This document shows, piece after piece, positions 21,085 to 33,200 of a stretch of DNA of 64,000 nucleotides. Origin of the DNA: Schistosoma mansoni (Eukaryota > Platyhelminthes > Trematoda > Strigeidida > Schistosomatidae); assembly GCF_000237925.1 (NCBI RefSeq), contig NW_017386041.1, positions 496,001 to 560,000 of the forward strand. Reading direction: 5' to 3'. The notes under the pieces were generated by a model. It saw nothing but the letters and a program-made list of their open reading frames with translations, ran no database searches and was not told where the DNA came from. Position numbers and translations under genes: made by a program. The number at the start of each line of letters is the position of its first letter. Position 1 is the first letter of the stretch.

Positions 21085-23395
21085 CCCTCAGAACGAAACT
21101 GAGGTAGACCGAGAAACATCCCAAGTTACGCCCCAAGCTGCCAATAAAACTAAGATCGCGACATTTGAGCAGAAGACATTAGCGCTAGATTTGGGGTTCA
21201 GGAGGCAATTTCCCTGTATTTTCACTGTAGCCGATTTAGAATTATCCATACTGGGGATGGACTTCTCAGAGAGATATGAACTTCTTGTTGACACTAAAAA
21301 ACGACGCTTAACACTGGAAGAAACTTCTAATCACACAAAAGTAAAAGAATGTCACATCACATCTCTAAATTTGATACAAACGCCTCCAGTAACAACATCA
21401 AAATTCCAGGGTGTACACGCCGAATGTCCAAACCTAATCAAACCAAACCCACAGCCTTCCAAAAGCAAACTAAAATTTAGTCATAAGATCCAAACTGAAG
21501 GTGCACCCATGTTTGCTAGACTCGGGAGACAAGCATCAGATAAACTTAAAATCGCTAGAGCTGAATTCGAATACATACTACAACTGGGTATTATCCGTCC
21601 CCCTGATAGTCAATGGGTATCCTCTTTGTATATAGTCCCAAAGAAAACTGAAGGTGATTGCAGACCGTGCGGGGATTACGGAGCCCTCAACCATCAAACC
21701 GTACCAAATAGGTACCCAAAACCGTATATCCAATATTTCACAAACGTTTTACAGCGTACGAACATATTTACTAAATTTGACTTAGTCGGGGCATATCACA
21801 ACATCCTGGTAGCTGATGAAGATATCTTTAACACAGCCATTACTACATCTTTTGGATCGCTCGAGTTTACACGCATTCCATTCCGCCTAAGGAACGCGAC
21901 AAAAACATTTCAAAGATTCATAGATAACCTACTCCGGGATATGACATTTGCACAGGGGTATATAGGCGGTTTATTAATTGCCAGTCTCGATTTGCAATCA
22001 CATGAAGAGCATGTGAGAGCAGTGTCAAAACGGCTGGATGAAAATGGAATGAACATACATCACAGCAAGTGTGTTTTTGGTGCTCGAACTCTAGAATTTC
22101 TCGGGCATACAGTAAGCCCAGAAGGGGTTACACTGATCATAAAAGAAGTGGACACCGTCAGATAATATCCCATACATAGTTCTCTAACACAACTTAGAGG
22201 TTTTCTAGGTCTAACTTTTATCGAATATTCATACCCGGTTGTGTATAATTAATAAAACCTTTGACAGATTCCCTTAAAAAAACCAAAAGAATTCAAGCTG
22301 ACTTTTGAGGCTAATATTGAGATTAATATTTAACAACTTTATTTGTCCCATATTGGTGCAAAAGCTTCGACTAAACTAATCAATGACAGATATATATGAC
22401 CGAATTTACAAAGGAATACATACAAGTGGGTTGGAGAGTGTTCGGTGTGTCATGATTCAAAAGTTAATCGTCACACAAATTCATTCATCGGCGTTTTCTC
22501 ACAACCAGATGAGCGTTTCTCACATGTGCATATTGACTTAGTAGGCCTTTTATCGCGTTCAAATGGTTTTACTTATCTATTTACATGTGTAGATCGATTA
22601 ATGAGATTTTCTACGACCATACTGATAACAGACATCACAGCCGAAACAATGGCTATGGTTTTCATGCAGAACTGGGTGACCATTTTTGGTACACCTATAA
22701 CAATAACGATGGATAGAGGAGCACAATTTGAATCTGAACTACATAACAACTTAGCTAAACTTCTAGGCTCCAACAGGATACGCTACATTGCATATCACCT
22801 TCCAACTAATGGGATGTTAGAACGTTTCCACCGTCAACTAAGGACTGCCCTTATATCACTCTCAAACTCTAATCAATGGACTGAATTCCTGCCATTAGTT
22901 ATGTTGGGAATACGAACAGCCGACAAAACTGACTGACAGTGTTCAGTAGCGGAAATAGCTTTCGGGACAACTCTGAGAATATCGTGCGAGTTTATTAACC
23001 CTCAAACTGACATTAAAACACTTGATTTAGAAGATTATGTGGACTAACCATGGGACCATATGTCCAAACCCAAACCAATTAATACTCGTGAACAATCGCG
23101 AGTGACATATGTACCTAAGGATCTAAGCAATTGCACGCACGTCTGAACAAAGTGTAGCAAAATAAAGGCACCGCTTAGCCCCCTCATTCGAAGGTGCTTT
23201 CAAAGTTATCTCAAGGAAATCTAAATATTAGTGGTAGAAAAACAAGAAATTGTCGACTCCGTAGGTATTGAGAGGCTAAAACCGGCTTGTCTAGAACATG
23301 AACCACCATACATGTTTCTAGACCGTCTGGCTGACAAAACAATCACCGAAGCAAAAGGTAGGAATGAGAATTCTGCATAAGTGGCTAAAAAGGTT
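21085..23395 (+). mobile_element. Ty3/gypsy pol relic (protease end, RT, integrase)
   Basis: A fossil LTR-retrotransposon pol. 21191-22165 encodes a protease-like end (LSILGMDF) and an RT domain (SLYIVPKK, FTKFDLVGAYHNI, LEFLGHTVSPEG). 22445-22936 encodes an integrase core (HIDLVGLL, DRGAQFES, NGMLERFHRQL). It is broken in several places and I see no LTRs at its ends, so it is likely old. The family is Ty3/gypsy, in the range of schistosome Boudicca/Saci elements; which one is not settled. Confidence 0.85.
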
Positions 23396-24075
23396 AGATG
23401 GGCACAGCCGATTATTCAGTCAAGAATATCCACAGTTTTAGCTGCAGCCTAAAATGTAACAACGTATCTACTAAAAACTTGTGTTTATTTAACCAAAAAA
23501 TTTTTCTCATGCTGCTTCACCTATTTTATTTAATTGACAAAAAACATTACCAAACAAAGTGTGTTAGTCTGCAATATTCTGCTTCCCATATCTCTCCAGG
23601 TCTTTTGCTTTTGATATATGAGCGTTAAATCCATTTTCAAATACTACGTACAGAAGCTATTTATCCGTAAATAACCGGGGTGTGTCACAAAAAAGAATCT
23701 TCGACTGAGGTGAGTGATCACTATACAGAGGGCACGTAACAAAACATCGGTGATAGAAGGAATTCAGTGTTACAAGGTAACAAGCTAGTAACGGAAGGCA
23801 CATCCATATAGTGCCGTCGAACACTGACGGAGTTGCTCGTCACTTATTGAAAGTCAGACACTGAACGAGTTAGTAATTATCCCTTGGACTGTAGAAACAG
23901 AACGTCGGTATTCTTGATAGATAGGTTGATCGAACCGGCGTCCCTACGGAAGTTGATTGTAGGAGGAAGGTGACGTAAAAACTTAGGTTGATCAGTCAAG
24001 AGTTGACCTCAAACAACTAAGCATATGTCAAAACAATAGAGCTCAAGGATCCATTCACTTCCCTATTTCGTATTA
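23396..24075. other. DNA between gypsy relic and RTE LINE
   Basis: No gene recognised. The part at about 23690-24000 is less AT-rich and may be untranslated sequence of one of the flanking elements. Confidence 0.35.
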
Positions 24076-27000
24076 CTTACTCACTTACGCCTGTTACCTC
24101 CAATGGAGCATAGGCCGCCGAACACTATTCCGGAACCCACTCTGTCCTAGGCCTTCCTTTCTAATTCTATCCAACTTTTGTTCATTCTTCTCATGTATGT
24201 CTCCACTTCTTGGCGTAATGTGTTACTTCGTATTCCTGTTCTCCTTTGGCCTTGAGGATTCCAAGTGAGGAGTTGCCTCGTGACGCAGTTGGCTGATTTC
24301 TTCAAAGTGTTTCCTATCCAATTTCGGCGCTTCTCCCTGATTTCTTTCTCCACTGGAATCTGGTTTGTTCTCTTTCACAGCAGGTTGTTACTGATAGTGT
24401 CCGGCCAACTGATCCGAAGTATTTTGCATAGACAACTGTTAATAAACACCTGTATCTTCTGGATGATGGTATTCGTAGTTCTCCAGGTTTCCGCCCCATA
24501 AGGTAGAACTGTCTTGACATTTGTATTGAAAATTCTGATGTCGGTGTTGGTTGACAGACAGTTGTTTTGAGTTCCAGACGTCCTCCAATGGTAGATATGC
24601 TGCTCTTGCTTTGCCGATCCGCATCTTCACATCTGCATCAGATCCACCGTGTTCATTAACGATGCTGCCCAGGTATGTAAAGTTTTTCACATCCTTCAAA
24701 GCTTCTCCGTCAATTTTGATTCGAATGGTGAATGCTGTATTGTATCGGAGAATCTTGCTTTTCCCTCTGTGTATATTGAGACCTACTGTTGCTGAGGCTG
24801 CTGCTACACTGGTCGTTTTCTCCTGCATTTGTTGTTGCGTTTGTGATAGAAGAGCCAGATCATCTGCGAAGTCTAAATAGTTCAGCTGCATCCTAGCTAT
24901 CCACTGTGTCCCGTGCTTCCCTCCAGATGTTGACGTCTTCATGATCCAGTCGATCACCAGGAGAAAAAGAAAGGGGGAGACTCAGCAACCTTGCCTGACA
25001 CCGGTCTTTACCTCAAACGAGTCTGTCAACTGTCCTCCATGCATGATTTGGCAGTTTAGTCCATCATAGGAGTTCCGTATGATATTAACTATCTTCTCGG
25101 GTACGCCGTAGTGTCGAAGAATCCTTCATAGTGTTGTCATGTCCACGCTATCAGATGCTTTCTCCTAGTCAGTGAAGTTGATGTAGAGTGATGGATTCCA
25201 TTCAATTGATTTTTCCACAATGATCCATGGAGTTGCGATTTGGTCTGAACACGATCGATCCTTACGGAATCCAGCCTGTTGGTTTCGAAGTTGGGCGTCA
25301 ACGTAGTCCTTCATTCTGTTTAACAACATCCTGTTGAAGACATTTCCTGGTATCGAGAGAAGAGTGGTGCCCCTGTAGTTATCACACTTGCTGAGATCGC
25401 CCTTCTTTGGTATGTCGATCAGAAGTCCTTCTTTCCAGCCTTTTGGTACTTGTTCTTCATCTCAAATCTGACTGAAGAGAATGCGTATTATCTCTACAGT
25501 TGCTGTTACATCCGCTTTTAGTGTGCTTGCTGGAATGCTGTCTGGTCCCGCTGCTTTGCCGCTCTTGATTTGTCTGATGGCCATGCTGATCTCTACAATT
25601 GTGGGTGGGCCAACATCCATTGGGAGGTCTGTGGATGCTGCTTCGATGTTGGGTGGGTTCAGTGGAGCTGGTCGATTCAAGAGTTCCTTGAAGTGTTCTA
25701 CCCACCTGTTTCGTTGTTCTTCAATGTTGGTGATTACCTTGCCTTCCTTGCTTTTCACTGGTCGTTCTGGTTCACGGTAGTTTCCAGTGAGTTTCTTTGT
25801 TGTATCATACAATTGTTTCATGTTTCCTTCTCTTGTAGCCTTTTCCGCTGTCATTGCTAAATCTTCCACAGATTTACGTTTGTCGGTCCTGATGCTCCTC
25901 TTCACTTGCTTCTTTGCTTCTGTGTATTCGGCTTGTGCCTTGGCTTTTTCTGCTCTTGTTCGGCTGGTATTGATTTCTGCCTTCTTGTTTCTCCTTTCTT
26001 CAATCTTACCCAGCGTATCAACAGTGATCTATTCCTTGTGATGGTGCTACTTGTGGCCCAGAACTTCATGGCATGTTGAAGTGATTGCCTCCTTGATACT
26101 TTTCCAGTTGCTTTCCATAGTAGTTCCCTCTCCACTAAGTAGATCATGAAATGCCTGGAACCTGTTGCTGAGGGCTATGTTGAATTTGTTGAGTTTATCA
26201 GCATCTCGAAGAAAGGCCATATTAAAGCTTTTTGATGTTGACCGCGCCGTTCTCTAGTGCTTCTTAGTTTTTAATTTCATCTTGGCGACCAGCAAGTGGT
26301 GACCTGATGCTATATCAGCTCCTCTCCCGTTTCTCACATCCTCCATCGTCCTCCTGAACTTTTTGTTGATGCAGGTATGGTCGGTTTTGTTCTTCGTAGT
26401 GTCGTTCGGTGAAGTTTATGTGATTATGTGAATGCTTTTGTGTGGGAATATAGTGCCACCTATGACCAGTTTATTGAAGGCACATAGGTTTGCAAATCCC
26501 TTACCATTTTCGTTCCTTCCCCCCAGCCAATCCTTGTCGTCCTATGATGTCTTCGTATTTAGTGTTGTTCGTTCCAACCTTGGCATTTAAATATCTCATG
26601 AGGATGGTCAGGTCCCTTGCTGGGCACTTCTCGACGATCGACTGCAGCCTATCGTAGATTTGGTCTTTAACGTCTTCTTCGAAGTCGTTGGTAGGCGCAT
26701 AGCATTGGATGACATTGTTTGTATTGCCCTCTTTCCTTGTTCTGAAGGCGGTTTCGATTATCCTTGGTCCATGAGATTTCCATCCTATAAGTGCATTTTG
26801 TGCTTGTTTGGACAGCATCAATGCAACTCCTTGTGTATGTGGATCATTTTCCTCTTCAGGGCCGGAGTATAACAGAAGCTCTCCTGAAGCTAGTCGCTGT
26901 TGTCTAACCTGCGTCCAATGTGTCTCACTAATCCGAAGCACCCCCAGGTTGTATTTCCTCATTTTTGGAGTCATTTTGGAGGACTCTCCCGGTCTCCCAT

Positions 27001-27320
27001 ATTGTGCGGACATTTCATGTACCTATAGAAATTGTTGCTCTGATTGTTAGAAGGGGCATCGGCCTAGTGACTTCCGAAGAATCTCTGCTTTCATCATGAG
27101 GCGTCCTAATTCTTCCTTGAACTCAGAGGGCAGAGTTTAAATGGTTTGAATGATTTTCTTGTGGCTAGTGTTTTTTTAGCGAGTTGATATTCTACGGGAT
27201 GAGGTCGCTAACCCCATGCCCAACCCTCCTCCTTTATCTGGGCTTGGGATCGGCAGTAGCCCCCGGGTGGGCTACAGGAGGAGTTTCCTATTATCTAATA
27301 TTAACCGTTGAAGAGCTTTG
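24076..27320 (-). mobile_element. RTE-type LINE, nearly full length, inactive
   Basis: About 3.2 kb, the usual size for this clade. Reading leftward: a 5' leader (27320-27020); APE endonuclease (27013-26501: ISETHWTQVRQ, IQCYAPTNDF); a linker and RT start (25905-25462: EHFKELLNRP, IKSGKAAGPD); the RT palm and thumb (24957-24439: the catalytic box FADD, NFTYLGSIV); and a 3' end near 24090 shared with the copy at 37.4 kb. Several stops and frame changes show that it is dead. SR2/SR3-like RTE elements are the best-known schistosome relatives. Confidence 0.88.
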
Positions 27321-27379
27321 TGTGTTTGAACAGGTAGCCTCCCACTCCACTGTGACTGTTCCACGCTCAAAATAAAGAT

Positions 27380-28690
27380 CTATTCACTATCAGTCTGGTT
27401 TCTTCTATCAGTAGAACGAGGGTTACTTCCGGACACATAATGCTTATGAATATGCGATTCAACACGGGAGTGCCATACAAATTCAACACGTGGACTACAT
27501 ATCTTGACAGTCATTACAGGATAGAACTGTTAATACTTCAGACTGTTTGTTAGTGTGACGTTTGTTGTTGAGACGTCCAGATGTCATTGGAAAAACTCGT
27601 CGATACTTTGGATGTATACTCAGTGCTATGCGAAAAGATTGGAATGCTAACCTGAGCAGTAGATTTCCTGTATAATTTTCAATGAGCTATTAGTTATTCA
27701 CTGCTCCTGATGGCATTTCGTGTCTAAATGATCTTGTTGTTATTCATTCTTCATTACGGAAATCTGTCGTCGAAGATCTTCATAATGGACATTCATGTGT
27801 TAGGAGGATGAGATCCTTGGTAAGAACCACATTTTGGTGGCAGGAAATAAATGCAGATATATGTCGTACAGCAAACAATTGTGGAAAATGTCGTTAAGTG
27901 GACTCTATCACCAGTATCGTCTGGGGCCTTGCAGAGAATCCATGTCCACTATTGTGGCCCATGTATTGACAAATACTATGTATTTGTAGCCATCGATTCT
28001 TTTACGAAGTTACCCAACGTTTTTTCACAACTTCACCAAGTTCTGTTTTCAAGATCCAAGCATTAAGAAAAGTGTTCATTCGAGAAGCGGTTCTCATGGT
28101 GTCGGTGACTGATAATGGCTCTCATTTTGCTGTCACTACCTTGTTGAATGGTAAAGGGTGCAGACATCTTTTCGCTACATCTAGGCAACCTTGTTCTAAT
28201 GGCCAGGCAGAGAATTTCTTTGGGACAGTCGATGAACTGGAGAGGGGGTGAGATACATTTCTACTGTAATATAAAAGTGCTAAACATTCTGTGACGAAAG
28301 AGACTCCATCAAAGCTATTAAAAGAAAGGGTTCTTCTTTAGGATATGAAGTGTTTAGAGTCTGCAGAAGTTACATGTTATTGTGGGGATGATCTACGACC
28401 AGTCACGGGGATTCTTGTGAAGAATGTTGGGAAATCTATGGTTCCAATTCTAGATACTAATGATCTCAGTACACACAACCGACATGTTGATCAAATATAA
28501 TACCAAGAACTAGGTAATTTTGTTCCCATTTCTGTTGTTGATTCTAATACTAATGAGTATATTCTAGTTCATACAGAGTCTACATCTAATACACAGTCTG
28601 ACAGAGGTACAATAAGCCTAAGAAAACGTACAATGGAATGCAGAAATTTAGATTCCAACTTGAGATGTGACGTTTGTATGAACTAGTGAT
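27380..28690 (+). mobile_element. Ty3/gypsy integrase relic
   Basis: A fossil pol fragment in several frames. It has a zinc-binding H2C2 block (LHNGHSCVRR ... CGKC) near 27780-27890, DDE-core segments around 28090-28200 (VTDNGSHF, QAENFFGT), and a C-terminal tail to about 28685. It is distinct from the relic at 21-23 kb. AATAAAGATC near 27374 could be the end of an associated LTR, which I could not prove. Broken; age not determinable here. Confidence 0.7.
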
Positions 28691-29936
28691 TGTTTTGTAC
28701 TTGATTCCTGATTGATTTCGAATTCTAAATACAATAGGTTAATTTGTGCTGATCTGGTGCTATTTAGTTTAAATTTCACTATTTCGGGAAATCCCAGTTT
28801 ATACAATAACCGAATACTTCTAATTATCGTAGAACGTTACTGCCAAACAAGAAACATTGTTCTATCGGAAAGAGATTAGTCAGTTCAACCAGTTTATAGG
28901 TGAATATCAAAACAGCCAATCAGGATAGCAGTCACTGACTGAAGAGGCCAGATAAGATGAATTGATTTCATCTCGGAGATACAGTAAAATCAGATAGGTG
29001 GAGTTGTAAATGAATGTCCATGATGATTTTAAAGATGCCACAGATACTTAGCATTTGACGCTGAAGATACGACTAGTATTCTGATTTTACAACCTGCTAC
29101 CAGTGGCACCTTCTGTATACGAAGCCTTCCCCAACCAAATGAAATTAGAAGTCAGATGCGAAGAGATCGGAAAGATATATTTGATACGTTATCAATATAT
29201 CGAGAAGCGTTTGATCTAATCTGGCGTATGGGCAGTGTCCCACGCTGGGTCGAAACGTGATCTGGTACGGATGCATGACCGAACGCCTTCAGTTAAACAA
29301 GTCCACTTAAACAAATGTGGTCAGCATCCAATGTCGAACACTTAATGAGCTATTGATTTTGGGGAATTATTTACAGTTACAACGCTTTTGTCAATAACAC
29401 CTTTCCAACGGAGGGATACTAACCCTGTCAAATCAGAAGCCTTGGATGAATGAGTTTGAATATATATTTGGAAAGTTGTTATGTTGATAGTAGTTTGATC
29501 TAAGCTGGCTTGTAGTTTTAAGGGATGAGTAGCTCAGCGTACCCAATCTCGATCTGGTGTGGATGTGCGACTAGGCGATTCCAGCTAGATTATGTCCAGT
29601 AAAACGAATGAGATCAGCATTAATGTTGAAGACTTACAGAACCATTTATTTCAGTGATTCATTTGTCGCTACAAACATGTTTCGGGTCAGAAAGCAAGCA
29701 GTGTATAAAAATGTATTGAAGGTCAGGATGATCTTGTTTCTAGGGCGAAAAAGCGATTGAAACGCAGAGTGTAGATAGTAGGGATCTTCCCAACCACACA
29801 TGTACACACGCTGGAGCTAAGACATTGAAGCTTTGATAGTTTGTAGTAAATTTTGTATTTTTTTATTTTCTCGGGTGTTTGTTTGTACTCGCTACTTCAT
29901 AAGTAAAGGGCGCTAGGTTCGACACAGTCTTCGCAG
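28691..29936. other. Region upstream of the corepressor gene
   Basis: No exon recognised. It probably holds the promoter and any 5'-UTR exon of the NCoR-like gene. A TCTTCGCAG acceptor at 29928-29936, 11 bases before the ATG, suggests a spliced leader exon or trans-splicing. Confidence 0.4.
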
Positions 29937-29947
29937 TTGGTTCAACT

Positions 29948-30251
29948 ATGGGGGAGTTTTGCTCTAAACCAGAGAGTGGGAATTCTCAGTCACATCCCGG
30001 TGTTTCTCCTGTTGGTACTCAACATACTAGGTCAAGGGAAAGCAATGTCCCAAATGCTTCAACAGCAACAGCTGGCTTTCTATCTAATATGTGTGATACA
30101 ATATCCCGCTTACAATCCGAAAGCCATTTACCTTCGAATGCCCCACCACCAGGTTTGCGGATTGCCCCCAGCCCTGAGCAGGGTTATGCCAGTAGTATCA
30201 ATCGGAATGGGAGGTCTGAAAGTTTTCCAAGTGGAGGTCCGGTTCTCACAA
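29948..30251 (+). CDS. NCOR1: Corepressor exon 1 (start codon)
   Basis: Begins ATGGGGGAGTTTTGC and encodes 101 residues rich in Ser/Pro/Asn. The donor is A|GTAAGT, phase 1. The ATG follows a TCTTCGCAG acceptor by 11 bases. No upstream in-frame coding exon was seen, so I take this as the start. Confidence 0.8.
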
Positions 30252-33200
30252 GTAAGTCATTTGTTTGTCTTCGTTTGCCTGACGAGAAATTAAGTGAATC
30301 TTCTCTGAATGCAAGATAATTAAGTTCCAGTCGAAGTCGATGTCTGGGATGTGGGAATATATGCGAGCGATATTCGCATGCAGTATGCATGCTTTTTTTA
30401 AAGGTTTACTGAAAAATAAACAGTACAAGGAGGTCCCAAATATATATGCACCGTACTTCGTCATTCGATTTGTATAAGGGCTGGAATACTGCTCGTGCAC
30501 TCAGGTCTAAGCAGGTGGTTTTCTTACTTTTACCTAGAGGTCTAATGCACAAGGCAGTGGAACCACTTTAAAAGATTCAGTCGTATAGTCTCCAGTGACC
30601 AACAATAGGTTCATAGGTCATTTGTTCTGTTATCTCCCGATAACAATGGTGAATGGTAACTTTGAGACCCGTTTATTGATTAATACTATGTGTATATTTT
30701 TATTCATTCATATTTTTATTATTCATATTTGCGCCCCTCTTAATATAAGCTTTATTTTGATCAATAGACTATTATTATACGATTTAAGATTCTTGAGTTA
30801 TCACTAGTCTATTAATTACTGCCCCTCACATTGACAGCCACATTTTGCTAAGTCTTGTACTAATGTTATTTTCTATTTAATGATGTGATGTGGTCTGTCT
30901 GTCTAGTATATAAACAGTATGCTTAAAATAAATGATTCATACCGCAGAGGCTGTTATTGGTGTTCTGGACTTAACTGGCTGGGCTAGGGGGAAACAGAAC
31001 CGGCAAGTGCTCTAGACTGCTCGTACAGGTTTTGTGTGTCATTAATCCGATCGATAATTCGCTGCTCTCTAATTGGCGGTCTTATCACGTTGAACATTAA
31101 CAGAGCATCCGCTCGGCCACAAGTCATAACATGTTCCCTCAGGATCCTGGAGCCCATGTGCACCACTGGTTTGGAATCAGGGTTTTCCGATCCCCCAAGT
31201 GGATCCTCCATATCCACCAACCCGGTTAAAGCCCCGAAAATTCGCTTTTTGTCCTCCCAATTTCGTAAACAACACCCCTGCTTCAGTTTGGTTACCCGGA
31301 CAGTATCACAGCCCTCACACAGACCAATGATGACTGCTACTGGCCTCATTGTTATTGTGCGGCGCTTACTTATTTGGTGCCCCTTGCACCAAAGTTTGTG
31401 TTCAAATAAATAAAATAAATAAATAACCTCTGCAAGAAGGCAGTGAGCAGGACTTCCCTGGTAGTGGTTGTATACTCATGATCATGTATGAGCATTTCGG
31501 GAGAGCGAACTCTCCTCACTTTCTGTTATAACTTGTGGCCGAGTGGATGCCTTGTTAACGTATGACGTGATAAGACCGCCAATCAGAGAGCAGTGAATTA
31601 TCAGTTGAAGCAGTGATACACGAAACCGTACGAGCAGTCTAGAGTACTATCGGTCCTGCTTCTGCCTAGCCCAGCCAGTTAAGTCCAAAACAGCCTCTGC
31701 GGTATGAATCATTGTATTTCAAATATAGTGAGTTTATATACCAATCAAACTGATCACATCGTACCATAAAATAGAAAATAACATATGTACAAGATTCAGC
31801 CAAATGTGGCTGTGAATAGGGGAGATAGTGAATAATAGACAGTATCATAATTCAGGAATTGCAAATCATATAACAATAGTTTATAGTTCAAAATAAAGCT
31901 TATAATAAAGGGGACACGAATATGAATAGTTTAGTTACTTAACGATTATACGATAAAAAATAGATGCATAAGATTGGTTTATAAATAGATCCTGAAGTTA
32001 CCATTCATTATCCTTATCGGGGCATAACACTTTTAGCTGTACCGAGGCATTTGGAGGTTTTTTGGAGATAGGTTTGTAAAACCAGTTTATTTCAAACTGG
32101 TGGGGCATTCCACTTTTTTGTATGTCTCTTCAGACAACCCGAATAATGTCCTGCGGAGTGTGCCATATACCTCCATAGGGAGCTCTGAAGAGTTCCTTGC
32201 CTATCGTCAACTTCATAGATTGTTTCATGTATGCCTGGCTTTGGTTCAAATAAACTGAAAAGGCTTCTGATATTTACTAGGCGGGGACGTTACTGCTATA
32301 TCGACATCGTGTTCTGACCACTGGCTTTTAAAGTTTCCAAGTTTTCTATAAAAGAGGCTTATGGATAGTTATACTGGTTTTATTTATTTATTTAAACACA
32401 TAAATATTGGTACAAGGAAGCACCAGATACATATGCGCCGCACAAATCTCATGCGATTTGTGTGAGGGCTGTGATACTGCCCAGGTGCCCAAACTGAAGC
32501 AGGTGGTTTTCTTAGGCGGTGTTATGCCTTGTGGCCGAGTGGATGCCTTGCTAATGTGTGACTTGATGAGACCGCCAAACAGGGAGCAGCGAATTATCGA
32601 TTGGAACAGTGACACACGAAACCGTACGAGCAGACTAGAGTGCTAACCGATCCTGCGATCTGCCTAGCCCAACCAGTTAAGCCCAAAACACCAATAACAG
32701 CCTCAGTGGTATGAGTCATTGTATTTCAAACATACTGAGTTTATATACCAACCAAACAAACCATATCGACCCATAAAATAGATAATAACATTTGTACAAT
32801 ATTTAGCCGAATGTGGCTGTGAATAGTAATCAATAGACTGATGATAACTCAAGGATCGTATAATAATAGTTCAAAGGTCAAAATAAAGTTAGTGATAAGA
32901 GGAAACGAATATGATTAGGTTAATTACAATAGGAAATATACATATTATATTGACCAATAAATAGTCCTCAAAAGTTACCATTCGTAATTCTCTTCGGGAT
33001 ACAACAGGCGGCCACACCCGGAGCCTTTGACCTGAATGTCTGATCCACAAGGCAGTGGAGCATCGTGAGATGCAGTCCCATGGTAGCCGGTAATCAACGG
33101 TTGATTCGTACGCCATTTGTTCCCTCAGGATACTGGAGCCTATGTGCACCATTGGTTTGGAATCAGGGTTTTTCAACTCCCCTAGGTGGACTAGCCTTGT

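Larger units (their letters stand above)
30392..32058 (-). repeat. LINE-tailed short retroelement unit A, split by later insertions
   Basis: A diverged minus-strand unit of the family at 17.6 kb, lying in corepressor intron 1. Its pieces are 30392-30628, 31137-31278, 31430-31523 and 32030-32058. They are separated by two solo LTRs and by a short plus-strand tail copy. The order of the pieces follows the intact unit at 32.4-33.4 kb. Confidence 0.7.

Noticed and set aside
21085-28690. The two gypsy pol relics as one element split by the RTE LINE
   Set aside because: Both contain integrase sequence of different type, so they are separate insertions.
31036-31413. 125-codon frame across a solo LTR and repeat unit as a gene
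   Set aside because: It crosses an LTR boundary and two inserted repeats, so it is an accident of the junctions.
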